64,000 bases of DNA from Carya illinoinensis (GCF_018687715.1 NC_056766.1:17114001-17178000); one strand, 5' to 3'; counted from the first letter of the stretch, positions 10,346 to 22,191 are shown. Program-made: numbers and translations. The notes: generated from the sequence alone by a model not told the origin.

Positions 10346-13300
10346 ATGAAGAACAATTGTGCTGAAGTTGTTGAGCTTCGATATTATTGTACAATTAAGG
10401 TGAATAATCGTTTCTGGGTAATTGGGAATAAATTTTATCATCAGTCATAGAGGATTTAGGTTGTATGATTAAGCGGTCTATAACTCATACACAAATGTTG
10501 CAGTTTTCTTTAATGACATTTTCCACACCCTCACGGACAGCTCTGGGTTAGAGTTCACTGGTCTTGATTTTATTCCCTATCAGTACATAGATAATTGATT
10601 CTAGGTTGACAACCATTCTAGAATGTACTGAAGTGTTGGCTAACCATATTTCAAACCATACAGTGATCCCCAGAGGGATAAGGCTTTATGGTTCCGTTAA
10701 TGTATTTTTTTAACTTTGCTTATTCCAAATTTCCCTGTTCTGCTACAACTTTCTGACTAAATTACAATTGGATGCAGGTTCATCGTTTAATGTGTTTAGA
10801 ACTCAAGAAATTCATTGACAGAATCTCGGAAATATTACCAGCCATCGAGTCTGCCCGGCCACGATGCACATCGGGAATACAGGCACTGTGCACATTAAAA
10901 ATTGCAATGGATAAAGCAAAATTACTTATACAGCACTGCTCAGAGTCCAGTAAACTCTTCCTGGTACATATTTTGCTAATATATTCTCTTGTATACATTC
11001 TGTATAGTTGGGCTATGCCTTCTGGTTATCAATAAAATTTCCTATTACTTATACAAAGACATATTTTTCTGACATAGTTTGGACACAAATGGGGTCTTTG
11101 AAACAAAAATATCTGCATTCATACAATTTACCAGCCTCAGGATGGTGTTCGTTATTTTATAAAATCTATTAAAACCAACCTGAATGTATGGTAACATTTG
11201 TTAGAGCTTTAAACCATATAGAAATTAATTAATGTAGTTGAACAACACCAATAACTTTTGCATCAATTGAATATTTTTCTTTTTACACCATTTTGAAGTG
11301 ACCCTTTGCTGAGGATGCCGAGGAATCAATTTAATATCAGTTAAAGTGAATTGTATAACTCCCACGCAACATCTCTGATTGTTTCCTTTAACTTATGTCC
11401 ACTATTTTAATAGTAATCAGAATACCTGAGGTGAGCCACCAGTTTATTATGCTAATCTTTCATTAAAAGGTTTTGTTTTCAAATTTGACTGTTGCCTTAT
11501 TTTAACTCTTGTTTTTTGCTCAATGAACATGTGATTACTAATGCCACAAACTATCATAGATGAGTTAAAACCTTTCCAAGTTGTAAAGTACATTTTAAGG
11601 CATGCATTGAGTTCAGTCCTATTAATATTTGTATGTATGTTCTCAAGGCTTTTATTTGCATCGTTCTTCACTATTAAATTGTTAATATTTTCAGGCAATT
11701 ACAACAGAGAGGATAGTTTCCAGATGTGAGAAAATACAAAAAACTTTGGTAGTATCTTTGAGTCAAATTCAAAATATGGTCCCATTGCTATTGGCTGGAA
11801 AGGTTTGCAATACTTCAAGCCCTTCTATTATATATATTTAGGAAATGGTGAATAATCCGAGATTTTCAAATTCATTTTGAACTAGATTTCCATGCATGGC
11901 TTTTTAGGTTGTGTTCCCTTCGATGCCTCAGTACCAGTCCCCTCCCCAATCAACTTTTCCTGGTAAACGGTGTTGAATGGAGTAGAGAATTAAAAAGTTG
12001 AGTGGTTTAGTCTACACACCTCTGATGGCTCTACTTCATAATGCAGGCTCCACATGCTCATGCAGTATGAAGCATAACATAATTAACTTTGACTGTTGTT
12101 TTAAAGGATCCTTACTTGTTTCACATACTTCAAAAATGGACTCTGCTGAAAGAGTCTCAGTTTCCGTTTGTCTTCATCTTCATCCCTTTTATTTTTATTT
12201 TTTCTGTATTGCTTTAATTTTGGCAATTCTAATTTGAAAACTTTTTAGCTGTATTTTTTGACGACCTTATATTTGTATATTCTGCCTTAAGTAGTCCCAG
12301 TCGCTACATTATATGTCTGGTCAGTGCACCTTTTAATCCCTCAACTAAATATTCAAATTGAACATTCTCTGTAGATATCTGGAATTGCCCGTGATCTTAA
12401 GCACACAAAGTTTCCCCTTGAACCTGCGGAAGAAGAGGTTGGGAAGGTTATATTAGTATTGCTTCGACAAGCAATTCCTGTGTCCAATTCTGTGAATGAT
12501 TTAGAACTCGAGGCTGTTCGACTTGCGGCTTTGACACTAAAAATTACATCCCCTTCTGCAGTTTTGATAGAGAAAAGATCTATTAAGTGTTTACATGATA
12601 AAGCCACTGACACAGACCCTAAGAAAAAAATCTTGAAGTGGTTGTTCTATCTTTTGAGGAAATATGGAGAAATAATTGGACGATACCAGGATCATGACAG
12701 CCATATGCAGTGTGATGAGACTCGAGCTGATGACTTTGGTACACCCGAACCTCCCAAGGAGTTCAAATGTCCCATCACTATGCAGGTGATGCATGATCCA
12801 ATGATTATTGCTTCTGGGAAGACGTTTGAACAATTTTGGATAGAGCGGTGGTTTAATGAGGGTAACCAGACATGCCCTATAACTCATATGAAGCTTGACA
12901 ACTTGTTCATGACTCCAAACTCTATACTGAAGGAACTCATATAAGCTTGGTCTTCCAGGCAGGAGATTACTATTCCTGACCCATATTTAGAACCAAACAT
13001 TTCCTCTCTTTTCCCCCTGGATTCTTCGTTTTCCAGTTCCATTGCCAGCTTTCCTAGTTTTGCGAATAACTTGAACCTTCAACTTAGTGCTGTGTCCATA
13101 CGCTCTTCAGGGACTGATGATGTTTCAGAAAGTTTAGATGACTTTAGTGAAAGCAGAATAAGTAGTAGGCATGGACCGAAAAATGCAGTTTCTGAAAAAC
13201 TTAACCACTCTACAGAGAGTTATGGAAATATGTTAGCTTCTCTTTCCAGACTTGCTGCACATTCATGGGGATCACAGTGCAAGACAGTTAGAGATGTGAA

Positions 13301-14741
13301 CAAAACACTTCAGGAAAATAAACAAGCATGTCATACTTCAATTTCCAACAGTTGTGTCGAACCTTTGATTAAATTTTTGAAGGATCCACATGAATTAAAT
13401 GATGTAAAAGAACAGAGAGATGGAGCAGAGGTGCTGTTGGCGATTTTGAGAAATAACAGGTGATAATTCTTTTGCATGGATAGTTTTTTTCTTGTTATAT
13501 GCAGATGATATTTTTAATTATGGGCCTTTATGGTCTCAAGGCATGAGCCTTTCTAGTTTTTCTTGAAATGAGAAAAATTGAAATAGAGTAGCATAGGATT
13601 GAAGATTATAAGGCTTGCTACAAACGTATGGTTTCACATAAACCAAAAGAGCTATAATGATTAGATCAAAATAACAGAAACTGCTCAAGAAGAAGAAAAA
13701 AGAAAAATTTTTTTTTTGGGGGCTTAAACTTTTAGGTAGGTAACTGGGAATTTATACAAAAGATATTCCATGGATTTCCTAAATATTTGTAGAAAGTACT
13801 AAAGAGTGAATGAATTGCTAGTATATACAAGCAAAACATTTTTCATCCTCTTAACTCTATTTCTACTCCTACCTTTTGGTAGGGGTTGCTGTGAGCATGG
13901 ACCTGTTTGTTCTTCTTTCTATTGTTCAGTATATTTTGGTGCATGAGAAATTACTAGATCCTATGCTAATAAACTTTCTACTGTTTCATGCAGCAGTGAA
14001 ATGCTACTATTTGATAAAGATGGGATTTACGTGTTGGCATCGTATATTGAAACTGAAATCACTGGAGAAGTCCTTGGTATCATAGAGGTTTTGTCTTCCC
14101 AACCTGAATACAAGTCTATGATAGGGGAATCTGGTGTTCTTCCTTCCATTCTTAAAGTCCTGGATACCAAGATCAGGGACTTTCAGAGTATTGCCATGAA
14201 GATACTGTGTAATTTGTCCTGCAATTGTGATATTGGATACCATATAGTGTATTTGGAGTTCATTCCAAAGCTGATTAAGTTATTGGGTGATCCAGATTTG
14301 GCACGGTTTTGCATTGAGATCATTAGGAACCTATGCAGTATAGAGGAGGTTAGGATTGTAGTAGCTGAAAGCAGCTCATGCATCAGTGACATTTCCCAAA
14401 TACTTGAAACTGGAACAAAGGAGGAACAAGAACATGCTGCAAGTGTTCTTCTTTTTGTATGTCGTGAGCATGTTGACTTCTGTCAACTGGTCATGAGAGA
14501 CACCATCATACAATCTTTGGTTGATTTGTCTCTCAATGGGAATTCTAGAGGTCAAATAATTGCCTCTGAATTGCTCCACCTCTTGGAACATGTAAAAGAT
14601 GATCCTCTAGAATGTTCAATTCCCGAAACTGATCTAACCCTGCTTGACATCTCAAGCTCCTCCAGTAGCCAGTATGAAGATAAGAAACCATCTTACTGGG
14701 CATTTCGGTTCTTCGGAAAGATTTTATCACTATATTTGTAA
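10346..14741 (+). pseudogene. U-box/ARM E3 ubiquitin ligase, PUB5-like, copy 1 (premature stop)
   Basis: Five exons with GT-AG borders: 10346-10399, 10778-10963, 11695-11802, 12375-13459 and 13997-14741. Joined they give 2178 bases. The order is an N-terminal helical region (MCLELKKF ... IQHCSESSKLFL), a U-box from about residue 242 (PKEFKCPITMQVMHDPMIIA, then CPITHMKL), and C-terminal armadillo repeats. U-box proteins bind E2 enzymes and ubiquitinate targets; the closest family I recognise is plant PUB5 and its relatives. The frame is broken by TAA at 12942-12944, where copy 2 has an aspartate codon (ELID), so only 305 residues would be made, without the last U-box helix and all ARM repeats. 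All other exons remain open and in phase, so decay is recent. A young LTR element begins 6 bases after the final stop. Confidence 0.85.
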
Positions 14742-14747
14742 CGCCCT

Positions 14748-16069
14748 TGATGGCTTGCAAAATTTCATATTGCAGATTTTACAAGTTCGCTCGAGCGGAG
14801 GCTTTTGGCCGCTCGAGCGAATTCAGGCAGATTCAAACGCTCGACTGCCGCTCGACAGGGAGCTCGAGCGGGTTGCTGAAAAACGAAGATCGCTCGAGCA
14901 GAGACATTGGCCGCTCGAGCGAAATCAGGCAGAGTCGAACGCTCGATGTGCGCTCGATAGGACGCTCGAGCGAAATCAGGCAGAGTCGAACGCTCGACGC
15001 GCGCTCGACACACTGCTCGAGCGAACATCGTATTTTGACAGATTTTAGGTTTTCCGCCGTGGGACCATATAAAAGGCCATTCTTCACTCTAGAGCCGCGA
15101 GTTTTGACTGGAGAACACTCTTTGGGAGAGAAAAACATAGCTAGAGGGATTCAAATCATTTGTTTTGGAGACAGAATTCCAATTTATTGCACGTACGTTT
15201 GATTCATACACGAGCACGGACGGGAGAAAGGCGTTGAATCGTTCCCTTGAGCTTTTGACGACCAGTTGAGGCTGCAAGGAGGATTTTTCAGTGTTTATTT
15301 TCTTCTTCCCATCTTCTCAGAATAATTATGGTGAATTCGTTTATGTTGAATTCCAATTCTAGCATGAGCTAAATTTTCTAATTTCTAGGAAAACGATGTA
15401 ACCTAATTCCGAACTATGCTTGTTTGTCCATGCTAATTTAATGAAATTCTCTCTTTATTTATCTGATTTATTCTGAATTTATTGCTTCTAATTAACTGGC
15501 CATTGATTAGATGATTATTAATCTTGTGATTTGCTATCGAAAGAGGGAATCATAGGGTAGATCTTGGATATTTCAGCATAGGTAAGTATAGAGATCGAAA
15601 GACTTGTATGAACCTGTGTAGTAATTAAATCATTGGTCTTATTGCGTTCTTGATTATTTAATTTGCATACTCTTGTGTGAATTGATAAACTAGAATCACT
15701 TCCAATTGACTATCGAAAGAGGCTTTTGGATGAATTAGAGATTTGCTAATAGACAAAAGAGGTTTAAGTTAAATTAGCTGGATGAGAAAAGCATAGTGAA
15801 GAATTATGGTGAAATCGATTTCCTAGAAGTTTTCTTCCCTATTGAATTTGATCTTTGAAAGTCAGTTTTATTTTCTTTGCTTATTTCTCTTTGAGTTGAT
15901 CTAGTTTTATTTGCAACTACAAAAACCTTAGCGATTCCTCTAGATAAAATTGAGATTATATAATTTTGGTATTTGGCAAGAGTAAGGTACCAATCCCTGA
16001 GGACGATACTCTTCTTACCACTTTATTATAAAACTACGATACTGTGCACTTGCAGTTTTGCACCGGTCA
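14748..16069 (+). repeat. 5' LTR of the gag-protease element
   Basis: The LTR starts TGATGGCTTGC and ends TCA. Its upstream third (14788-15030) holds seven GCTCGAGC-type palindromes arranged in repeats of about 50 bases, one more repeat than in the 3' LTR. It is CpG-rich in AT-rich surroundings. A TATA box (TATAAAA) is at 15068-15074. Small frames over it are by-products of the GC-rich repeats. Confidence 0.9.
15068..15074 (+). promoter_or_regulatory. LTR TATA box
   Basis: CATATAAAAGG lies about 40 bases after the GCTCGAGCG array, the normal position for an LTR promoter. The same word is at 20450-20456 in the 3' LTR, from which transcription could run into the downstream DNA. Confidence 0.65.
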
Positions 16070-16075
16070 AGTTTT

Positions 16076-16093
16076 TGGCGCCGTTGCCGGGGA
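16076..16093 (+). other. Primer binding site (Asp tRNA)
   Basis: TGGCGCCGTTGCCGGGGA is complementary to the 3' end of plant tRNA-Asp and is common in Ty3/Gypsy elements. Six bases separate it from the LTR end. Confidence 0.9.
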
Positions 16094-16196
16094 TTGGTTT
16101 ATTCGTATTCTTTTCGTCAATATCGATACAAAGTAATCTTGGTTTTAATTTAGAATTTTGTTTTAATTTGTTCTACAGGTGTGTTTTTGACATTGG

Positions 16197-18530
16197 ATGC
16201 GCCGTACTAGATCTTGTGACATTATTCCTGTTGATCCGGAGATTGAGAGAACTCTTAGATCACTAAGAAGAAATAAGATACTAGCTATGGCTGAAGAAGA
16301 TCGTGAGGTACTACCACGCACCTTGAAGGACTATGTACGGCCAGTTGTGAATGGAAATTACTCGAGCATAATGCGCCAGCCAATCAATGCCAACAACTTT
16401 GAGCTCAAACCAGCTTTGATTAGCATGGTGCAGCAGGCTCAATTCAGTGGATCACCACTTGATGATCCCAACATTCACCTGGCTATGTTTTTGGAGATTT
16501 GTGACACTGTGAAGATCAATGGTGTTACTGAAGACACCATTAGACTGAGATTGTTTCCCTTCTCTTTGAGGGACAAGGCTAGAGGTTGGCTACAATCTCT
16601 ACAACCGGGAAGCATCGTTAGTTGGCAGGACATGGCTGAGAGGTTTCTTGCTAAATTCTTTCCTCCTGCCAAAACAGCCCAACTCAGGAGTGAGATTGGC
16701 CAATTCAAGCAAAATGATTTTGAGTCACTATATGAAGCATGGGAAAGGTATAAGGACTTGATTCGACGTTGCCCACAACATGGATTGCCAGATTGGTTGC
16801 AAGTTCAGATGTTCTACAATGGGTTAAATGGGCAAACTCGAACTATAGTTGATGCTGCTTCTGGTGGAACTTTGATGTCGAAGACAGCTGAAGGTGCTAC
16901 TGCACTTTTGGAGGAAATGGCCTCAAACAACTATCAATGGCCAACTGAGAGGACTTTGGCTAAGAAGGTTGCTGGAATTCATGACTTGGAGCCGATAGCA
17001 GCTCTTTCCGCTCAAGTAGCTACTCTATCTCATCAGATTTCAGCCTTGACAACACAAAGGATACCACAAAGTACAGAATATGTTGCATCCACAAGCATGA
17101 TAGTTCCAAGCAATGAGGCGAGTCAAGAACAAGTTCAATATGTCAACAATCGGAACTACAATTATCGTGGTAATCCTATGCCAAATTACTATCATCCAGG
17201 GCTTAGAAATCATGAGAATTTGTCATATGGAAATACCAAGAATGTGTTGCAACCTCAACATCCTCCCGGATTTGATAGCCAACCAAGCGAGAGGAAGATG
17301 TCACTTGAGGATGCCATGGTTTCCTTTGTTCAGGAGACCAATGCAAGGTTTAAAAAGACTGATTTACGGTTGGACAACATTGAGACTCATTGTAGCAATA
17401 TGGGAGCTGCTATAAAGAATATTGAAGTGCAAATTGGGCAACTAGCCACTACCATCAATGCCCAACAAAGAGGAGCTTTTCCCAGCAACACTGAAGTGAA
17501 TCCAAAGGAACAATGCAAGGCCATCACACTTAGGAGTGGAAAAGAAATAGAGAGGTCACCATTGAAGGAGAGCAAGTCCACCCCTACAGCTGTGAACATT
17601 GGCCAAAGCAAGAATAAAGTAGAAGAAGATGAGATTGTCAATGATACACTAGAGGAGACCGACTTTGCTCCTACAATTTCATTTCCTGACAATCCTCCTA
17701 TTCTTGCTCCTCCACTTCCTTACCCTCAGCGTTTTCAAAAGCAAAAACTAGATAAACAATTTTCTAAGTTTTTGGATATTTTTAAGAAAATTCACATTAA
17801 TATTCCTTTTGCAGATGCCTTGGAACAAATGCCAAATTATGTCAAATTCCTGAAAGACATCATTTCCAAGAAGAGAAGGTTGGAGGAGTTTGAAACAGTG
17901 AAGCTTTCTGAAGAATGCAGTGCCATTCTTCAAAAGAAATTGCCTCAAAAATTGAAAGATCCAGGGAGTTTCACTTTGCCTTGCACTATTGGAAATTCAT
18001 TTTTTGATAAAGTTTTATGTGATCTTGGTGCTAGCATTAATCTTATGCCACTTTCTGTTTGCAGGAAATTAGGACTTGAAGAGATGAAGACTACAACAAT
18101 TTCTTTGCAACTAGCGGATCGGTCCATCAAGTATCCACGTGGAATCATAGAAGACGTATTGGTAAAAGTGGATAAATTTATCTTCCCTGCTGATTTTGTG
18201 GTGTTAGACATGGAAGAAGATGAAGAAGTCCCACTAATTCTTGGCCGACCATTCTTGGCTACGGGAAGAGCTTTGATTGATGTTCAAAAGGGTGAGTTAA
18301 CATTGAGAGTGAACAAGGAAGAAGTTATGTTCAACATTTACCAAGCCATGAGAATTCCAGAAGAGCCAAACACTTGTTTTCGGATTGATGACATTAAGCA
18401 ATGTGAAGAAAAGGCCTTTAAAGAAGATGCACCAGCCTATCACCTAGAACGAGCCTTGCAGCAAGATGCATCACTTAGCAATGAAGTGGAGAGGAACTGT
18501 ACTCTTATTCCTCTTAGAGATCCCGATTGA
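16197..18530 (+). CDS. Gag-protease polyprotein of the non-autonomous LTR element
   Basis: A 777-residue open frame. Residues about 70-190 are a retrotransposon gag (capsid) domain, with LRLFPFSLRDKARGWLQSL and the FLAKFFPPAKTAQLR and ESLYEAWERYKDLIRRCPQHG segments, all typical of plant Athila-like gag. A coiled region follows near residues 380-430. Residues about 585-715 are an aspartic protease fold: DLGAS at 609-613 takes the position of the usual D-S/T-G-A, and ILGRPFL at about 681-687 is the second conserved block. No CCHC zinc knuckle is seen. The start is the first ATG of the frame, after the primer binding site. The frame stops before any polymerase domain. It would build virus-like particles in the cytoplasm; the full, undamaged frame suggests selection or youth. 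Confidence 0.9.
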   Translation: MRRTRSCDIIPVDPEIERTLRSLRRNKILAMAEEDREVLPRTLKDYVRPVVNGNYSSIMRQPINANNFELKPALISMVQQAQFSGSPLDDPNIHLAMFLEICDTVKINGVTEDTIRLRLFPFSLRDKARGWLQSLQPGSIVSWQDMAERFLAKFFPPAKTAQLRSEIGQFKQNDFESLYEAWERYKDLIRRCPQHGLPDWLQVQMFYNGLNGQTRTIVDAASGGTLMSKTAEGATALLEEMASNNYQWPTERTLAKKVAGIHDLEPIAALSAQVATLSHQISALTTQRIPQSTEYVASTSMIVPSNEASQEQVQYVNNRNYNYRGNPMPNYYHPGLRNHENLSYGNTKNVLQPQHPPGFDSQPSERKMSLEDAMVSFVQETNARFKKTDLRLDNIETHCSNMGAAIKNIEVQIGQLATTINAQQRGAFPSNTEVNPKEQCKAITLRSGKEIERSPLKESKSTPTAVNIGQSKNKVEEDEIVNDTLEETDFAPTISFPDNPPILAPPLPYPQRFQKQKLDKQFSKFLDIFKKIHINIPFADALEQMPNYVKFLKDIISKKRRLEEFETVKLSEECSAILQKKLPQKLKDPGSFTLPCTIGNSFFDKVLCDLGASINLMPLSVCRKLGLEEMKTTTISLQLADRSIKYPRGIIEDVLVKVDKFIFPADFVVLDMEEDEEVPLILGRPFLATGRALIDVQKGELTLRVNKEEVMFNIYQAMRIPEEPNTCFRIDDIKQCEEKAFKEDAPAYHLERALQQDASLSNEVERNCTLIPLRDPD

Positions 18531-20180
18531 GGAAGATTGAAAAGTCTGGCTGTAGACTTTAAAACAAGCGCTTATGGGAGGCAACCCATAGATCTATCTT
18601 TATTTCTTTCATTTATTTTATTATCTTTATTTATTTAAGTTTTAATAAATTGGTTTTTGATGCAGGTTTATTTAGCAAGAATAAAGAGCTGGAAAATTTT
18701 AAAACCTCGGAAGGTTCACCATGAAACCAGGGAAGTTCCTTTATTTCTTCAATCCTTTTTACTTTTGCATCACAATGAGGACATTGTTTAGTTTAAGTTT
18801 GGGGTTGTAAACTCCTATAATCATTTGATCCTCTTGTTTTCTAAGTCTTGGGTTGTTGATGGGTTGTTTGAGTCTCTTACCAAGCATGCATTGGAGTAAG
18901 ATTGAATTCTCTATGACTCTGAAATTTGTGATTGAAGATGGTTTTGAGAAAAATTTTCAAAAATTTCTTTTATGTCAAGTGAAGTTTTGTGGGTACTTTG
19001 GTTTAAATTTTTGACCTTGAACACAATTGAGCACATAGTCATTTTTCTCTTATTCCATTTTGCTTATGAAGAGAAGAAGTTGAATTAATTGAAAGAGGAA
19101 GGTTCGATTTTGCTTTGCTCTAGAATCCGTTGATGGGTCCTTGAGGCGAAATCCTAGTCGAGACCAAATATTAGAGAAATGATCTAGGCATTTCTTTGGC
19201 ATAACCAAAAAGCTTTCCCAGCCGTCCTAAATGTCATGCCATCATTACATGGTGTGTTTCCATAGTCAACCCCCTTGAGCCGTCATGAGCCTTTATTGAT
19301 TCTTTAAACTACATAAACCATGCCCGCTCTAAGCTTGAAAAACAATGAATCTACCGTTGATAGTTTGAGAAAATACTTTGGTGGAGAGTTACATTTAAAA
19401 GAGAAAATTGGTTACATGATGAAACGTATTATGTTTGCTCTGTTCGATCAAAGAAAAAGAAGAAGAAGAAAGGAAGTGATATAAAAAAAAAAAAAAAAAA
19501 AGAGAAAAGAAAAGAAAAGAAAAAGAAGTAGCCAAGCGGAAAGTGAATTACCTCAAATTTTGTTAAGGGAAGTGTTGGTATTACATCAGTGATTACAACA
19601 ATAATAATGCCACAAGTATGAGCATATTGCCAAGAAAGAGCTATGATTTGAATCATGTGAGTTTCTCTTTTAATGTTATTTTCACTAAGTATTTTCCCAG
19701 TTTGATTTAATTTCCCATATCCAGTTCTTTCTTAACTCTCACCCTGTGGCCTATCATTACAACCTTAATAAAGACCTTTTGATCTTTGATTTTGGTGTTG
19801 ACTACATTAGTGGAGAGGATTTCTGAAAATTGGACTTATGGGGTTAAGTTTTAAGAGAATTCTTCTGATTTTGGTTGTTCTACTTTTATCTGAGTTTGCA
19901 GGTGGTTTGAGGTTAAATTGACTATATCACACACACACTCAAGGTCTTAGCTTTAGGCTGAAGTAAACGCCTAACTCTTGCTTGACAAATTGCAAAATTT
20001 TTGATTGATTTTCTTGCTATCTTTGATGTTAAAAGAGTAAGATACTAGAGATGAAATCTAAATTCATAAAAGCTTGGTGAGTGATGATACTTCTCTTTGG
20101 GGTCGAGTTGATATTGCCTAAACTATCATTTGTTTTTCTTTTTGTTTGAGGACAAACAAAGTTGTAAGTTTGGGGGTATT
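18531..20180 (+). other. Non-coding 3' internal region of the element, with polypurine tract
   Basis: No polymerase domain is detectable in any frame. There is an A/G-rich run at about 19450-19530. The last bases before the 3' LTR, AGTTTGGGGGTATT (20167-20180), are the polypurine tract that primes plus-strand synthesis. Confidence 0.75.
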
Positions 20181-21451
20181 TGATGGCTTGCAAAATTTCA
20201 TATTGCAGATTTTACAAGTTCGCTCGAGCGGAGGCTTTTGGCCGCTCGAGCGAATTCAGGCAGATTCAAACGCTCGACTGCCGCTCGACAGGGAGCTCGA
20301 GCGGGTTGCTGAAAAATGAAGATCGCTCGAGCAGAGACATTGGCCGCTCGAGCGAAATCAGGCAGAGTCGAACGCTCGACGCGCGCTCGACACACTGCTC
20401 GAGCGAACATCGTATTTTGACAGATTTTAGGTTTTCCGCCGTGGGACCATATAAAAGGCCATTCTTCACTCTAGAGCCGCGAGTTTTGACTGGAGAACAC
20501 TCTTTGGGAGAGAAAAACATAGCTAGAGGGATTCAAATCATTTGTTTTGGAGACAGAATTCCAATTTATTGCACGTACGTTTGATTCATACACGAGCACG
20601 GACGGGAGAAAGGCGTTGAATCGTTCCCTTGAGCTTTTGACGACCAGTTGAGGCTGCAAGGAGGATTTTTCAGTGTTTATTTTCTTCTTCCCATCTTCTC
20701 AGAATAATTATGGTGAATTCGTTTATGTTGAATTCCAATTCTAGCATGAGCTAAATTTTCTAATTTCTAGGAAAACGATGTAACCTAATTCCGAACTATG
20801 CTTGTTTGTCCATGCTAATTTAATGAAATTCTCTCTTTGTTTATCTGATTTATTCTGAATTTATTGCTTCTAATTAACTGACCATTGATTAGATGATTAT
20901 TAATCTTGTGATTTGCTATCGAAAGAGGGAATCATAGGGTAGATCTTGGATATTTCAGCATAGGTAAGTATAGAGATCGAAAGACTTGTATGAACCTGTG
21001 TAGTAATTAAATCATTGGTCTTATTGCGTTCTTGATTATTTAATTTGCATACTCTTGTGTGAATTGATAAACTAGAATCACTTCCAATTGACTATCGAAA
21101 GAGGCTTTTGGATGAATTAGAGATTTGCTAATAGACAAAAGAGGTTTAAGTTAAATTAGCTGGATGAGAAAAGCATAGTGAAGAATTATGGTGAAATCGA
21201 TTTCCTAGAAGTTTTCTTCCCTATTGAATTTGATCTTTGAAAGTCAGTTTTATTTTCTTTGCTTATTTCTCTTTGAGTTGATCTAGTTTTATTTGCAACT
21301 ACAAAAACCTTAGCGATTCCTCTAGATAAAATTGAGATTATATAATTTTGGTATTTGGCAAGAGTAAGGTACCAATCCCTGAGGACGATACTCTTCTTAC
21401 CACTTTATTATAAAACTACGATACTGTGCACTTGCAGTTTTGCACCGGTCA
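20181..21451 (+). repeat. 3' LTR of the gag-protease element
   Basis: It is nearly identical to the 5' LTR; by eye only a few single-base differences are seen (for example AAAAATGAAG against AAAAACGAAG). It lacks one 51-bp unit of the GCTCGAGCG array. It is followed at 21452-21472 by AGTTTT and then the first 15 bases of the primer binding site. Confidence 0.9.
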
Positions 21452-21498
21452 AGTTTTTGGCGCCGTTGCCGGAGAGTTAGCCCCTGTTATTGTAAGGT

Positions 21499-22191
21499 GT
21501 TCATGATCGACTAGTTTTGCAAGACTTAGCTTGTTTGTACCTTCCAGTTGTTAATGAAAGGCCTAGATTAATTGCTTGGCAGTTGCCACAGGTGGGAAGT
21601 TTTAAAATTAATGTGGATATGGGTTCTTGTGGTAATTCGGGAGTGTTGGATGGGGCAGGTATTATTCGGGATTCACAAAGTACAATTTTAGCTGTTTTTG
21701 CTCACTACTATGGCCATGCAACAAATACAATTGCTTAGTGTAGAGCTTTAGTTGATGGACTCTGTTTGTGTTGGTCTTTGGGGTTGAGAGATTTCTTGGT
21801 GGAATTTGATTCTACTGTAATAGTGTGATGGCTAGATTTGGGGGTGTGTAAATATTGGTTTCTTTGAGATTTTTGGGAGGAAGTTAAGGAGATTGTTCAT
21901 GATCTCAATGTCCATTTTCGGCATATTTTTAGGGAGGCTAATATGGTGGCAATGTTTTTGGCCAAAGAGGGGTCTCTTGGTAGATCTTCAGAGTTTATGG
22001 GTAGGGTTTCAATGTAAGGTCGTATTTGGGGTTGAATTTGTACGGACAAATTGGGTATTCCTTATATTCGTTATTGATGTATTTTTTTAAGAGGATATTT
22101 TTAATTCTGGTTGTTCCTTTACCTCAGTGAGGGATTCTAATAATAAGAGGCCTTGACCTCGATTTTTCCTTAAAAAAAGAAAAAAAAAAAG
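21499..22191 (+). mobile_element. 5'-truncated LINE (RNase H end and tail)
   Basis: The insertion is flanked by a 10-bp target duplication ATTGTAAGGT (21489-21498 and 22192-22201) and ends in an A-rich tail. Its frames encode a decayed RNase H of the plant LINE type: WQLPQVGSFKINVDMG, then GAGIIRDSQSTILAVFAHYYG, later FREANMVAMFLAKEG, with at least four stops. Only the last 0.7 kb of the LINE was copied. Confidence 0.85.

Larger units (their letters stand above)
14748..21472 (+). mobile_element. Young gag-protease-only LTR element (TR-GAG type), no target duplication
   Basis: Two LTRs (14748-16069 and 20181-21451) flank an internal region with an Asp-tRNA primer binding site, one open gag-protease frame and about 1.6 kb of non-coding DNA. 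No reverse transcriptase, RNase H or integrase is present, so it must move with enzymes of a partner, probably a Ty3/Gypsy element of the Athila or a related lineage. The two LTRs differ by only a handful of bases plus one 51-bp unit, so insertion is recent. The right end runs past the LTR into a second copy of the primer binding site. Comparison with U-box copy 2 shows no target duplication and a loss of about 23 bases at the site. Confidence 0.85.

Noticed and set aside
14788..15030. Regularly spaced repeats resembling a CRISPR array
   Set aside because: The units are LTR internal tandem repeats without unique spacers, and this is plant nuclear DNA.
14644..15277. Open frames of 60-150 codons on both strands rich in Ser, Arg and Glu
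   Set aside because: They lie over the GCTCGAGCG array of the LTR, recur identically at 20180-20659 and owe their openness to GC-rich tandem repeats.
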